A stretch of 64,000 nt of DNA from Pseudomonas sp. PA27(2017) (GTDB lineage: Bacteria; Pseudomonadota; Gammaproteobacteria; Pseudomonadales; Pseudomonadaceae), in NCBI RefSeq assembly GCF_001945445.1, contig NZ_MSXW01000061.1:379346-443345 (forward strand), read 5' to 3'. The notes under the pieces were generated by a model that was not told the DNA's origin, made no database searches, and saw nothing but the letters and a program-made list of their open reading frames with translations. This document shows positions 1 through 8,627 of the stretch, piece by piece (the first letter of the stretch is position 1; every line of letters starts with the position of its first letter). The translations under genes and the position numbers were made by a program.

Positions 1-1026
1 TGCCTTATCACGAACTTAGTATCGAAGAACGCATCATCATTCAACTCGGTCAGGCCCAGGGCTTCAGTTTGTGCCGGATTACCGCTCTGATCAAACGATC
101 ACCCTCGACCCTCAGCCGCGAGCTGCGTCGCAATAGATGCTCTGGCGCCAGCTACTTGGTCTGTACCGCTCAGCAGCAGATGCGTGCCCGTCGTCAGGCC
201 TGTCGCCCCCAACGCAAACTCTTGCCAGGCAGTGAACGTTTCGAGCTGGTGGCTCATATGCTGCGCGAGCGTTTGTCTCCCGAGCAAATCGCCGGCAAGC
301 TACGCCGCATGAGCATTCCCAGCCTTAGAGATGCCTACGTCTGCCGCGAGACGATTTATAACGCATCTATGCAATGCCAGTGGGCGAGTTACACAAGGGG
401 TTGATCGTTTGCCTGCGCCAGGGAAAAACGACTCGCCGGCCGCGTTCCGGCGGTGTGGATCGACGTGGCCAGATCCCCGATATGGTCAGCATCCATGTGC
501 GCCCGCCAGAGATCGAAGACCGGCTGATGCCGGGCCATTGGGAGGGTGACCCGATCAAGGGCAAGGCCAACGCCTCAGCGGTGGCACCCTGGTCGAGCGC
601 AGCAGTGGCTACCTGATGCTGGTAAAGATGAATGACGCGACGGCGACCTCGGCGATAGAAGGCTTCGGTGCAGCGCTCAATGGCGTGCCGCTGGCGATGC
701 GCAAGAGCATGACCTACGACCGGGGGCGGGAGATGGCGCAGCATGCCAAAATTACCCAGCAGACCGGAGTGGCGATCTACTTCTGCGACCCGCACAGCCC
801 CTGGCAACGCGGTAGCAACGAAAACATCAATGGGTTGATCCGTCAGTACTTGCCGAAGGGCACAGACTTATCGATACATAGCCAGCAGGAGCTGAATGCC
901 ATCGCCTTGCAACTGAATATGCGCCCCCGTAAACGCTTCGATTTCAAATGTCCGATCGAAGCCATGAGCGAAGTGATGCAGGAAGCCATGGCTGTGCGAC
1001 ATGATGCGCCAGCTTCAATCCAATAA
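1..1026 (+). pseudogene. IS30-family transposase, two frameshifts, 5' end cut by window edge
   Basis: Reading from base 3 (the ATG lies one base outside the window) the translation begins PYHELSIEERIIIQLGQAQG, followed by the IS30 N-terminal helix-turn-helix (SPSTLSRELRRN). The frame breaks near base 363, where one base appears to be missing in the codon after TATAAC, and again near base 570, where one base is missing in GTGGCACCCTGG. Joining the three frames gives a continuous IS30 protein. The DDE catalytic residues are all visible in context: D in GHWEGDPIKG, D in MTYDRGRE, and E in GSNENINGL. Each lesion alone would abolish a full-length product, so the copy should be inactive unless the deletions are sequencing errors. 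The C-terminus is intact and ends in TAA at 1024-1026. Confidence 0.9.
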
Positions 1027-1028
1027 CC

Positions 1029-1050
1029 GTGTTGCACTCAGCTCCTGCAG
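1029..1050 (+). repeat. Probable right terminal inverted repeat of the IS30 element
   Basis: The motif GTTGCACTCAGCTCCTG lies a few bases beyond the transposase stop. It resembles the GTTGCACTTCGCTCCTG-type ends I associate with Pseudomonas IS30 relatives. The matching left end is outside the window, so the repeat and any target duplication cannot be confirmed here. Confidence 0.5.
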
Positions 1051-1455
1051 CGGCCCCCTTTCAAACCTGCCTCGACACGGTGAACTACTATCACGGAATG
1101 CTCCTATGTGTAAGTTCTGCACATTGCCGTTAGAAAATAAACGCCAGCGTAGTCCGCGCCGCTGGGTCAGCAGAAAATCAACAGCTCAAGCTAGTCATTG
1201 AAAAAATATTGCGAGCAACCTCACGAAATCGCAGGGGGCCTTAGCCTCACCGGCGAACATGAAAGTCATCATGCAATCTTGTCTTAGGTTGGGATCGTCC
1301 TGAATGTGTAGCATCTTGCGAGGACGCATTTTTTAGGCTTGCCATCGTGGGCGAGCCGTACAGGTCACGCCTATAGCATCACCGGTAATCGGATTAGTGG
1401 CCACGCCTGCTATCGATAAGCCACTAGCCGTTTCGTTCAGCTTATTTGCGCAGGC
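1051..1455. other. Intergenic region between IS30 end and comM
   Basis: About 400 bases without a convincing gene. A 44-codon reverse-strand reading frame (1195-1329) begins RKMLHIQDDPNLRQ, which loosely recalls the first strand and acidic pair of a response-regulator receiver. It then degenerates and stops, so at most it is a decayed fragment. No terminator with a T-tract was found for comM; weak dyads only. Confidence 0.4.
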
Positions 1456-2946
1456 TCACAGGCTGGTGCGGTACTGCAGCGCCTCGGCCAGATGCTGGCG
1501 ACTGATGTGCTCCTCGGCCTGCAGGTCGGCCAGGGTTCTCGCCACTTTCAGCACGCGATGGGCAGAGCGCAGCGACAGCGTAAGGCGCTCGCAGGCGTGC
1601 TCCAGCCACTGGCGGTCTTCATCAGCCAGATGGCAATGAGTGCGCAGCCCTGGCAGGTCGAGAAAGGCGTTGGCGGTGCCCTGTCGCTGCAGTTGGATAT
1701 CCCGCGCTGCCGCAACGCGGCCGGCAGCCGCCTCGCTGGTTTCGCCGTTATCCGCCGGGGCATCGAGCTGGGTGCTCTCGCGGGCCACGGTAATGTGCAG
1801 GTCGATGCGGTCGAGCAAGGGCCCGGAGAGCTTGCCGCGGTAACGCTGGATCTGCTCCGGGCTGCAGCGACAGCGCCCGCTGGGATCGCCGAGAAAACCG
1901 CAGGGGCAGGGGTTCATGGCCGCTACCAGTTGGAAGCGGGCAGGGAAGCTGACCTTGTCGCGGGCGCGGGCAATCACGATATGGCCGCTTTCCAGGGGCT
2001 CGCGAAGCACTTCCAGCACGCGGCGGTCGAACTCGGGCAACTCGTCCAGAAACAGGACGCCATGATGGGCCAGAGTGATTTCTCCTGGCTGCGGGCGACT
2101 TCCGCCCCCTACCAGCGCCGGGCCGGATGCGCTGTGGTGGGGATGCCGGAATGGCCGTTGTGGCCAGTTATGTAACGGCGTGTGGCTCGCCACCGAGCGA
2201 ATCGCGGCGACCTGCAGGGCTTCTTCCTCGGTCAGCGGCGGCAGCAGGCCGGGCAGGCGGCTCGCCAGCAGGGTCTTGCCAGTACCGGGCGGCCCGCTCA
2301 ACAACAGGTTGTGGCCGCCTGCGGCAGCAACCAGCAGGGCACGCTTGGCGGCGATCTGCCCCTGCACTTCGGCGAGGTCCGGATAGGGCTGGATGTGACG
2401 CAACAGGCCTTGGGCCTGGTAGGGCGCCAGCGGCGTCTGGCCGTTCAGGTGCGCCACCAGCTCCAGCAGATGATCGACCGCCAGCACGGTGAGGCCGGTA
2501 GCCAGGCTGGCTTCTTCGGCGTTTTCCTTTGGCACCACCAGGGTGCGCCCGGCGTGCCGGGCCGCCAGTGCTGCGGGCAGCACGCCCTGTACCGGGCGGA
2601 TTGCGCCGGACAAGGCAAGTTCGCCAAGGCATTCGAGGCTGGTAAGGGACTCTGCGGGCAGTTGGCCGCTGGCGGCAAGAATGCCCAGGGCAATGGCCAG
2701 ATCGAAGCGGCCACCATCCTTGGGCAGGTCCGCTGGCGCGAGATTCAAGGTGATACGGCGGGGTGGGAAATCCAGCGCGCAGTTGAGGATGGCACTGCGT
2801 ACGCGATCCTTGGATTCCTTGACCGCGGTTTCCGGCAGCCCGACCAGGGCCAGAGAAGGCAGGCCGTTGGCCAGGTGGGCTTCGACGGTGACACTGGGAG
2901 CATCGACGCCGACCTGAGCGCGACTATGGACTATGGCCAGCGACAT
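1456..2946 (-). CDS. comM: YifB/ComM-family Mg-chelatase-like AAA+ ATPase
   Basis: A 496-aa protein with the ComM layout: an N-terminal ChlI-like domain (start MSLAIVHSRAQVG, residues 1-190), an AAA+ core with Walker A GPPGTGKT near residue 216, Walker B LFLDELPEF, and a C-terminal Mg-chelatase domain (ending EALQYRTSL). ComM is known as a hexameric helicase that promotes branch migration during integration of transformed DNA. The family is widespread in Pseudomonas even where natural competence is not shown. It follows ubiK on the same strand with a 34-base gap, so the two are probably co-transcribed. Confidence 0.93.
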   Translation of the reverse strand: MSLAIVHSRAQVGVDAPSVTVEAHLANGLPSLALVGLPETAVKESKDRVRSAILNCALDFPPRRITLNLAPADLPKDGGRFDLAIALGILAASGQLPAESLTSLECLGELALSGAIRPVQGVLPAALAARHAGRTLVVPKENAEEASLATGLTVLAVDHLLELVAHLNGQTPLAPYQAQGLLRHIQPYPDLAEVQGQIAAKRALLVAAAGGHNLLLSGPPGTGKTLLASRLPGLLPPLTEEEALQVAAIRSVASHTPLHNWPQRPFRHPHHSASGPALVGGGSRPQPGEITLAHHGVLFLDELPEFDRRVLEVLREPLESGHIVIARARDKVSFPARFQLVAAMNPCPCGFLGDPSGRCRCSPEQIQRYRGKLSGPLLDRIDLHITVARESTQLDAPADNGETSEAAAGRVAAARDIQLQRQGTANAFLDLPGLRTHCHLADEDRQWLEHACERLTLSLRSAHRVLKVARTLADLQAEEHISRQHLAEALQYRTSL

Positions 2947-2980
2947 CGATTCACTCCCTGATCACGCCCGGCCGGTCAGG

Positions 2981-3253
2981 CTACTCGACCGGCGCCTGTT
3001 GCGTCGTTGCGGTGCGCGTTTCGAGTTCGGCGACTTTGGCTTCCAGGGCTTCGAGTCGCGCGCGGGTGCGGGCCAGTACGACCATCTGGCTGTCGAATTC
3101 CTCGCGGCTGACCAGATCCAGCTTGCTGAAGCTGCTCTGCAATAGTGCCTTGAGCTGGCTTTCGATTTCACTGCGGGGCAGCGGGTTGTCGCCGCTGAGC
3201 AGGCGACTGGCCTGGCTGCTGAGGGCATCGAGCAACGCTTTGGGTGGCAGCAT
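2981..3253 (-). CDS. ubiK: UbiK family ubiquinone biosynthesis accessory factor (YqiC/BMFP)
   Basis: A 90-aa protein starting MLPPKALLDALSSQ, with a GGAAGG ribosome site 5 bases upstream of the ATG. Upstream in-frame codons would add residues that do not resemble the family. The C-terminal half (FDSQMVVLARTRARLEALEA) is the coiled coil typical of this family, which trimerises and binds membrane. UbiK is known to assist UbiJ in aerobic ubiquinone synthesis. It is divergent from glnK, with about 390 bases of shared regulatory DNA. Confidence 0.9.
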   Translation of the reverse strand: MLPPKALLDALSSQASRLLSGDNPLPRSEIESQLKALLQSSFSKLDLVSREEFDSQMVVLARTRARLEALEAKVAELETRTATTQQAPVE

Positions 3254-3321
3254 GGGAACCTTCCAGAATGAACTGGCGGCAGTGTAGCACGGTGATTTTT
3301 CGCAGCCGGCAAGCTGTTTGC

Positions 3322-3336
3322 GCACTAATTGTGTGC
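3322..3336. promoter_or_regulatory. NtrC-like enhancer dyad upstream of glnK
   Basis: GCACTAATTGTGTGC matches the NtrC half-site arrangement GCAC-N7-GTGC. It lies about 110 bases upstream of the sigma-54 promoter, a normal enhancer distance. The inner bases are not fully symmetrical, so the site may be weak. A second GGTGC-rich stretch follows (3344-3392) without a clean dyad. Confidence 0.5.
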
Positions 3337-3444
3337 ATGGCGCGGTGCGGTTTGGCGCTCTTCTGGTGCGACCGCCTTGGTGTGACGCACATCACTCTCG
3401 TTCACAGGCCCGTAAGTTCCTGAAAAGCGGCGTTTTGCCGGTAT

Positions 3445-3460
3445 TGGCAAGATTTCTGCT
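3445..3460 (+). promoter_or_regulatory. Sigma-54 promoter (-24/-12) of glnK-amtB
   Basis: TGGCAAGATTTCTGCT has GG and GC elements separated by exactly 10 bases and fits the consensus TGGCACG-N4-TTGCW at most positions. Transcription would begin near 3471, giving a leader of about 170 bases before glnK. This agrees with the known NtrC/sigma-54 control of glnK-amtB. Confidence 0.7.
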
Positions 3461-3643
3461 TAGACGCTCATGACCCATGCACCGATGCGGTTCGGTTGTC
3501 ACGAACGGGCGGGAAGGGTTCGCCGCGAGCAGTTGGTCAGCCCGTCTTGGCAACCGATGCATACAAAAGCCAGACACTGAGCTTAGACTTGAGCTGGGGT
3601 AACAATTCCTGGGGCAAGTCCACCTTACACGGGAGAGAGTTTC

Positions 3644-3982
3644 ATGAAACTAGTCACTGCCATCATCAAGCCGTTCAAGCTGGACGACGTCCGCGAATCG
3701 CTGTCGGAAATCGGTGTGCAAGGCATCACCGTCACCGAAGTGAAAGGCTTCGGCCGCCAGAAGGGCCACACCGAGCTGTACCGCGGCGCTGAATATGTCG
3801 TCGATTTCCTGCCCAAGGTGAAGATCGACGTCGCCATTGCCGACGATCAGCTGGACCGCGTCATCGAGGCCATCACCAAGGCCGCCAACACCGGCAAGAT
3901 CGGTGACGGCAAGATTTTCGTCGTAAACCTGGAACAGGCGATCCGCATCCGTACCGGCGAAACCGATACCGACGCGATCTAA
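3644..3982 (+). CDS. glnK: Nitrogen regulatory protein P-II (GlnK)
   Basis: A 112-aa trimeric P-II signal protein of standard length. The T-loop contains Tyr51 (YRGAEYVVDF), the residue uridylylated by GlnD. The B-loop and C-terminal signature TGKIGDGKIFV is present. P-II binds ATP/ADP and 2-oxoglutarate and, when deuridylylated, plugs the AmtB pore. An AGAGAG ribosome site precedes the ATG. It is followed after 41 bases by amtB, the classic gene pair, and is preceded by a sigma-54 promoter. Confidence 0.97.
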   Translation: MKLVTAIIKPFKLDDVRESLSEIGVQGITVTEVKGFGRQKGHTELYRGAEYVVDFLPKVKIDVAIADDQLDRVIEAITKAANTGKIGDGKIFVVNLEQAIRIRTGETDTDAI

Positions 3983-4023
3983 AGCTCCGCCCCCACCCCC
4001 CAAATCGTCCCAGGAGTTAAATC

Positions 4024-5340
4024 ATGACTCTGCGAAAAATCGCAGGGCTTGGAGCCCTTTCGTCCCTGTTTTTCCCAGGCCTGGTCATGGCTCAGGAGAA
4101 AACGCTTAATTCCGGTGACACGGCCTGGATGCTGACCGCCACCGCCCTGGTGCTGTTCATGACCATTCCGGGCCTGGCGCTGTTCTACGCCGGCATGGTG
4201 CGTTCCAAGAACGTGCTGTCGGTCATGATGCAGTGCTTCGCCATCACCGCGCTGATGAGCCTGCTGTGGTTCGCCTACGGCTACAGCCTGGCGTTCGACA
4301 CCACCGGGATGGAAGCCGGTGTCACCAACTTCAGCTCCTTCGTCGGCGGCCTGGGCAACATGTTCCTCGGCAACCTGACCAAGGAATCGCTGACCTCGGC
4401 ATTCCCGGAAAGCGTATTCATCACCTTCCAGATGACCTTCGCCATCATCACCCCGGCGCTGATCGTCGGTGCCTTCGCCGAGCGCATGAAGTTCTCCGCG
4501 ATGCTGGTGTTCATGACCGTTTGGTTCACCCTGGTCTACGCGCCGATCGCGCACATGGTCTGGGGCGGCGACGGTGCGCTGATGTGGGACTGGGGCGTGC
4601 TCGACTTCGCTGGCGGCACCGTGGTGCACATCAACGCCGGTATCGCCGGCCTGGTAGCGTGCATCGTGCTCGGCAAGCGCAAGGGCTTCCCGAGCGTGGC
4701 CATGGCGCCGCACAACCTGGGTTACACCCTGATCGGTGCAGCGATGCTGTGGGTCGGCTGGTTCGGCTTCAACGCCGGCTCCGCTGCCGCCGCTGACCAG
4801 ACCGCTGGCATGGCCATGCTGGTCACCCAGATCGCCACTGCCGCCGCGGCGCTGGCCTGGATGTTCGCCGAGTGGGTCGCTCACGGCAAACCCAGTGCAC
4901 TGGGCATTGCCTCGGGTGTGGTCGCCGGCCTGGTCGCCATCACCCCGGCTGCCGGCACCGTCGGCCCGATGGGCGCGATGATCATCGGCCTGGCTTCCGG
5001 CGTGATCTGCTTCTTCTGCGCCACCAGCCTCAAGCGTAAGCTGGGCTACGACGACTCGCTGGACGTGTTCGGCGTGCACGGCGTGGGTGGCATCGTCGGC
5101 GCGCTGCTGACCGGTGTGTTCGCAGCACCAGCCCTGGGTGGCTTCGGTGAGGTCGAGAACATCGGCCTGCAACTGTGGATCCAGTTCAAGGGCGTAGCCG
5201 TCACTGTGATTTACACCGCCATCGTCACCTTCGTGATCCTCAAGGTCATCGATGCCGTGATGGGCCTGCGTGTCACCGAAGAAGAAGAGTCGGTCGGCCT
5301 CGACCTGGCTCAGCACAACGAGCGCGGTTACATCCTGTAA
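4024..5340 (+). CDS. amtB: Ammonium transporter AmtB
   Basis: A 438-aa inner-membrane channel with a cleavable signal peptide (ends GLVMAQ) and about eleven transmembrane segments. The twin pore histidines are visible in TVVHINAG and FGVHGVGG. The cytoplasmic C-terminal tail (VTEEEESVGLDLAQHNERGY) is the part that contacts GlnK. The AGGAG ribosome site precedes the ATG by 7 bases. It forms the expected pair with glnK. Confidence 0.97.
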   Translation: MTLRKIAGLGALSSLFFPGLVMAQEKTLNSGDTAWMLTATALVLFMTIPGLALFYAGMVRSKNVLSVMMQCFAITALMSLLWFAYGYSLAFDTTGMEAGVTNFSSFVGGLGNMFLGNLTKESLTSAFPESVFITFQMTFAIITPALIVGAFAERMKFSAMLVFMTVWFTLVYAPIAHMVWGGDGALMWDWGVLDFAGGTVVHINAGIAGLVACIVLGKRKGFPSVAMAPHNLGYTLIGAAMLWVGWFGFNAGSAAAADQTAGMAMLVTQIATAAAALAWMFAEWVAHGKPSALGIASGVVAGLVAITPAAGTVGPMGAMIIGLASGVICFFCATSLKRKLGYDDSLDVFGVHGVGGIVGALLTGVFAAPALGGFGEVENIGLQLWIQFKGVAVTVIYTAIVTFVILKVIDAVMGLRVTEEEESVGLDLAQHNERGYIL

Positions 5341-5347
5341 GTACCAG

Positions 5348-5371
5348 CGGCCCGCTTTCTGTGGCGGGCCG
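5348..5371 (+). terminator. Intercistronic hairpin between the two amt genes
   Basis: A perfect 8-bp GC stem (CGGCCCGC / GCGGGCCG) with an 8-base loop begins 7 bases after the amtB stop. No T-tract follows, so it may attenuate transcription or protect the upstream mRNA rather than terminate it. Confidence 0.45.
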
Positions 5372-5457
5372 ACAGCACACGGAGTGCGCCCGGAGCCAAC
5401 CCGGGCGCCTCGACCGCACAGCGCACGCCCGTGCGCAACGGCCAGAGGTGAATAAAA

Positions 5458-6711
5458 ATGGACAACACAGCACTGACTGCTCTGCAGTACGGTTTCGATA
5501 CCTTCTACTTCCTGATCTGTGGCGCTCTCGTCATGTGGATGGCCGCCGGCTTCGCCATGCTCGAAGCAGGCCTGGTACGAGCCAAGAACACCACCGAGAT
5601 TCTCGCCAAGAACGTGGCGCTGTTCGCCATCGCCTGCATCATGTATTTGCTGATCGGCTACTACATCATGTATTCCAGCCCAGAGGGCGGCATTGTGCCG
5701 AGCTTCGGTTTTCTGATCGGTGACGAAAACACCGTCGAGTCGGTACTGGCTGGTGGCGAAGATGCCCCGTACTACGCAGCCCGCTCGGACTTCTTCTTCC
5801 AGATCGTGTTCGCCGCCACCTGCATGTCGATCGTCTCCGGCGCGGTGGCCGAGCGCATGAAGCTCTGGTCGTTCATCGCCTTCGCGGTGGTGATGACCGC
5901 GGTCATCTACCCGATCCAGGGCTTCTGGAAATGGGGCGGTGGCTTCCTCGACGCCGCCGGTTTCCTCGATTTCGCCGGCTCCAGCGTGGTGCACATGGCT
6001 GGCGCCGCGGCTGCTCTGGCCGGGGTGATCCTGCTCGGTGCGCGCAAGGGCAAGTACGGCGCCAATGGCCAGGTAAACGCCATTCCGGGTGCCAATCTGC
6101 CGCTGGCGACCCTGGGCATGTTCATCTTGTGGATGGGCTGGTTCGGCTTCAACGGTGGCTCGCAGCTGAAGATGAGCACCATCGAAGACGCCAACGCCGT
6201 GGCCCAGGTGTTCGTCAATACCAACATGGCCGCGGCCGGTGGCCTGATCGCCGCGCTGATCGTTGCACGCATCCTGTTCGGCAAGGCGGACCTGACCATG
6301 GCCATCAACGGTGCGCTCGCCGGCCTGGTGTCGATCACCGCCGAGCCGCTGACCCCGACCGCGCTGCAGGCCACCCTGATCGGCGGCGTGGGTGGCGTGC
6401 TGGTGGTGTTCGCCATCCTCGGTTTCGACAAGATCAAGATCGATGACCCGGTCGGTGCCATCTCCGTGCATGGTGCGGCGGGTATCTGGGGCACCCTGGC
6501 GGTCTGCCTGACCAACCCCGAATCCAGCCTGGGCGCTCAGCTGCTGGGTATCGCCTGCATCTTCGCCTGGGTGTTCATCGCCAGCCTGATCGTCTGGAGC
6601 ATCATCAAGGCAGTCGTCGGCCTGCGGGTTTCCGAGGAAGAAGAGTACGACGGCGTCGACCTGGTCGAGTGCGGGATGGAAGCCTATCCCGAGTTCACCG
6701 GCAAGAAATGA
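5458..6711 (+). CDS. amt: Second ammonium transporter (AmtB paralogue)
   Basis: A 417-aa Amt/MEP/Rh protein. Unlike the upstream paralogue it has no obvious cleavable signal peptide and opens directly into the first membrane helix (YFLICGALVMWMAAGFAMLE). The pore histidines are in SVVHMAG and ISVHGAAG. The tail VSEEEEYDGVDLVECG keeps the P-II-contact pattern, so the single upstream GlnK could gate both channels. An AGAGGTG site precedes the ATG. The two proteins are clearly diverged, which argues against a recent tandem duplication. Confidence 0.93.
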   Translation: MDNTALTALQYGFDTFYFLICGALVMWMAAGFAMLEAGLVRAKNTTEILAKNVALFAIACIMYLLIGYYIMYSSPEGGIVPSFGFLIGDENTVESVLAGGEDAPYYAARSDFFFQIVFAATCMSIVSGAVAERMKLWSFIAFAVVMTAVIYPIQGFWKWGGGFLDAAGFLDFAGSSVVHMAGAAAALAGVILLGARKGKYGANGQVNAIPGANLPLATLGMFILWMGWFGFNGGSQLKMSTIEDANAVAQVFVNTNMAAAGGLIAALIVARILFGKADLTMAINGALAGLVSITAEPLTPTALQATLIGGVGGVLVVFAILGFDKIKIDDPVGAISVHGAAGIWGTLAVCLTNPESSLGAQLLGIACIFAWVFIASLIVWSIIKAVVGLRVSEEEEYDGVDLVECGMEAYPEFTGKK

Positions 6712-6767
6712 TGGGGGAGGCGCAGGGCGCCGACCATCATCAGTAAAAATGATGGTCAATACCGGCA

Positions 6768-6799
6768 AAAGGGCGCTCAGGCGCCCTTTGCTTTTTTTT
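6768..6799 (+). terminator. Rho-independent terminator of the glnK-amt operon
   Basis: The stem AAAGGGCGC / GCGCCCTTT with a TCAG loop is followed by GC and a run of eight T. Confidence 0.9.
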
Positions 6800-6843
6800 C
6801 CGGCACGCTAGAATGCGCGCGTTGAAAAACGAGGGCGACGAGC

Positions 6844-7269
6844 ATGTGGCAGCAACGGCTGATCACCCTGCGGCCAAGGGCACGAGGCTTCCACCTGGTG
6901 ACCGATGAACTGCTGGATGCATTACCGGAACTGGCGAGCTACAGGGTGGGTCTGTTACACCTGTGGCTGCAACACACGTCGGCGTCGTTAACCGTCAACG
7001 AGAATGCCGACCCAGCAGTGCGTCGTGACTTCGATCGTTTCTTTGGCCGCCTCGTGCCCCAGGATGCGACAGGTTACGAGCACTGTGACGAAGGCCCGGA
7101 CGATCTGCCGGCGCATTTCAAGTCGAGCCTGCTCGGCGTTCAGTTGCAGCTGCCAGTGAGTAACGGACGCTTGGCGCTGGGCACCTGGCAAGGGATTTAC
7201 CTGGGCGAACACCGCGAACACGGTGGCGCCCGCCGTGTGCTGGCAACCTTGCAAGGTACGGCAAATTGA
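6844..7269 (+). CDS. yjbQ: YjbQ/UPF0047 family protein
   Basis: A 141-aa single-domain protein of usual length. The conserved core LQHTSASLTVNENADP and the C-terminal GTWQGIYLGEHR are diagnostic of the family. Members can show weak thiamine-phosphate synthase activity, but the cellular role is unsettled, so no pathway is assigned. It stands alone between the amt terminator and sutA. Confidence 0.88.
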   Translation: MWQQRLITLRPRARGFHLVTDELLDALPELASYRVGLLHLWLQHTSASLTVNENADPAVRRDFDRFFGRLVPQDATGYEHCDEGPDDLPAHFKSSLLGVQLQLPVSNGRLALGTWQGIYLGEHREHGGARRVLATLQGTAN

Positions 7270-7345
7270 ATTTTTTCCAGGCGTTCGGCAACGTCGTACG
7301 ACTGGGCTATAACTAACCTGCTTTTCGCAAGTCATGAGGCTGAAC

Positions 7346-7666
7346 ATGAGCGACGAAGAACTGGAACAAGACGAACTGGAAGGCGCAGACGAGGACGACG
7401 GCGAGGAGCTGGCGGCTGCTGATGGGGATGTCGCCGATGACGACAGCGAGTCCGATAGTGCAGCGCCCGCCAAGGGCAAAGCCAAGAAGGCCGTTGAAGT
7501 CGAGGAGCTGCCGAGCGTAGAAGCCAAGCAGAAGGAACGCGATGCGCTGGCGCGCGCCATGGAAGAGTTCTTGTCCCGTGGTGGCAAGGTTCAGGAAGTG
7601 GAGCCCAACGTCGTTTCCGACCCGCCCAAGAAGCCTGACAGCAAGTACGGCAGTCGCCCCATCTGA
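7346..7666 (+). CDS. sutA: SutA family RNA-polymerase-associated transcriptional regulator
   Basis: A 106-aa protein, very acidic at the N-terminus (MSDEELEQDELEGADEDDGE), then a low-complexity linker, then the strongly conserved helix and tail (RDALARAMEEFLSRGG and PPKKPDSKYGSRPI). This matches P. aeruginosa SutA, which binds RNA polymerase and adjusts rRNA and housekeeping transcription during slow growth. The ATG at 7346 has GAGG 6 bases ahead; an ATG four codons earlier overlaps that site and is less likely. A TATAAC -10-like box lies at 7308-7313. Confidence 0.92.
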   Translation: MSDEELEQDELEGADEDDGEELAAADGDVADDDSESDSAAPAKGKAKKAVEVEELPSVEAKQKERDALARAMEEFLSRGGKVQEVEPNVVSDPPKKPDSKYGSRPI

Positions 7667-7686
7667 CGCGAACGCTGGATTTGAAT

Positions 7687-7722
7687 GCAAAAGCCCGCCT
7701 CTATCAGGCGGGCTTTTGCGTT
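7687..7722 (+). terminator. Terminator after sutA
   Basis: A perfect 14-bp stem (GCAAAAGCCCGCCT / AGGCGGGCTTTTGC) with a 5-base loop. The T-run in the right arm and the A-run in the left arm would let it act in both directions. Confidence 0.9.
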
Positions 7723-7772
7723 TGTGGCGGCTGTCATATTTAGCGAAAACACGAGCTGATCGAGCAGACGAT

Positions 7773-7828
7773 GTGGGAGCGGCTTCAGTCGCGAGGCTTT
7801 CGGTCTCTTCAACAGAAGCCGCTCTCAC
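7773..7828. repeat. Degenerate REP-like inverted repeat
   Basis: GTGGGAGCGGCTTC at 7773-7786 is mirrored by GAAGCCGCTCTCAC at 7815-7828 with one mismatch. The GTGGGAGCGG core followed by a cGCGA motif is the typical head of Pseudomonas REP sequences. It sits between the convergent sutA and HAD genes, the usual place for such repeats. Confidence 0.6.
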
Positions 7829-7922
7829 GAATTTGTCTCCCGTCACAGCACCATTACGCAGGCTCTACGACCCGGTGCACATCAGTGCCGAAATCAGTCG
7901 ATTGTGCTTTGTCCAACTCTTC

Positions 7923-8627
7923 TCAAGTCATCGAGGCCCAGCGCTGCAGCAGCGCCGGCAGCTCACCCAGGCTACGGATCTGCGCGTCGGCTTCTTTCTC
8001 ACCGGCCCAGGCCTTGCCCTCGAGGTTGAACCAAACCGCACGCCACCCAGCCGCCTGCGCCCCGGCGATATCGTCGCCGGGGTGGTCGCCGATATGCACC
8101 GCCTGCTCGGCCTGCATGCCGGAGCGGGCAAGGGCCTCCTCGAATGGCCTGCGATCGGGTTTACCGACGCCCAGTTCTTCGGCGCAGAGGATGAAACTGA
8201 AGTAGTCCGCCAAACCCAGGCGACGCACGTCGGCGTTGCCGTTGGTGATCACGCCCAGGCTGTATTGATTGGCCAGCAGCTCCAGGGTGGTGACGGTGTC
8301 GCTGAAGAAGGTGATGGCGTGGCGTGCTTCGAGCATCGTCTGGAAGGCGGCCTCGGCCAACTGCGCGGCTTCCTCGGGGGCATGGCCGACGCCCTCCAGC
8401 GCATGACGCAGGGTGCGTCGGCGCAGCTCGCTGAGGCGGTATTTCAGGTTGGGTTCGACCTCCAGCAGACGACCGCGAACCTGGCCCAGGTGATCCACCG
8501 GCTGGCTCGCCAGACGCGGTGCATGGACGCTGATCCAGTCACGCATGGCGGCTTCGGCACCGAGAATCACCGGGCGGTTGTCCCACAGCGTATCGTCGAG
8601 GTCGAAGGTGATCAGGCGAATGCTCAT
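7923..8627 (-). CDS. HAD-superfamily hydrolase
   Basis: A 234-aa phosphatase-type HAD protein. Motif I is FDLDDTLWD (nucleophile Asp9, acid Asp11), motif II is VITNGN, and motif IV is HIGDHPGDD. The cap is the helical C1 type between motifs I and II. Substrate cannot be read from sequence; relatives dephosphorylate small metabolites. The start overlaps the xerC stop by ATGA, making it the last gene of the lptM-lysA-dapF-DUF484-xerC operon. A longer upstream extension in the same frame overlaps xerC and is not coding. Confidence 0.9.
   Translation of the reverse strand: MSIRLITFDLDDTLWDNRPVILGAEAAMRDWISVHAPRLASQPVDHLGQVRGRLLEVEPNLKYRLSELRRRTLRHALEGVGHAPEEAAQLAEAAFQTMLEARHAITFFSDTVTTLELLANQYSLGVITNGNADVRRLGLADYFSFILCAEELGVGKPDRRPFEEALARSGMQAEQAVHIGDHPGDDIAGAQAAGWRAVWFNLEGKAWAGEKEADAQIRSLGELPALLQRWASMT

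Noticed and set aside
3541..3560. A second sigma-54-like motif (TTGGCAACCGATGCAT) near glnK
   Set aside because: GG and GC are only 8 bases apart, not 10; the site at 3445-3460 has the correct spacing.
3979..6768. A 929-codon reverse-strand open frame opposite glnK, amtB and amt
   Set aside because: It is the antisense of two strongly conserved membrane-protein genes; the translation is His/Asp/Gly-rich with no family features and spans a gene boundary and a terminator region.
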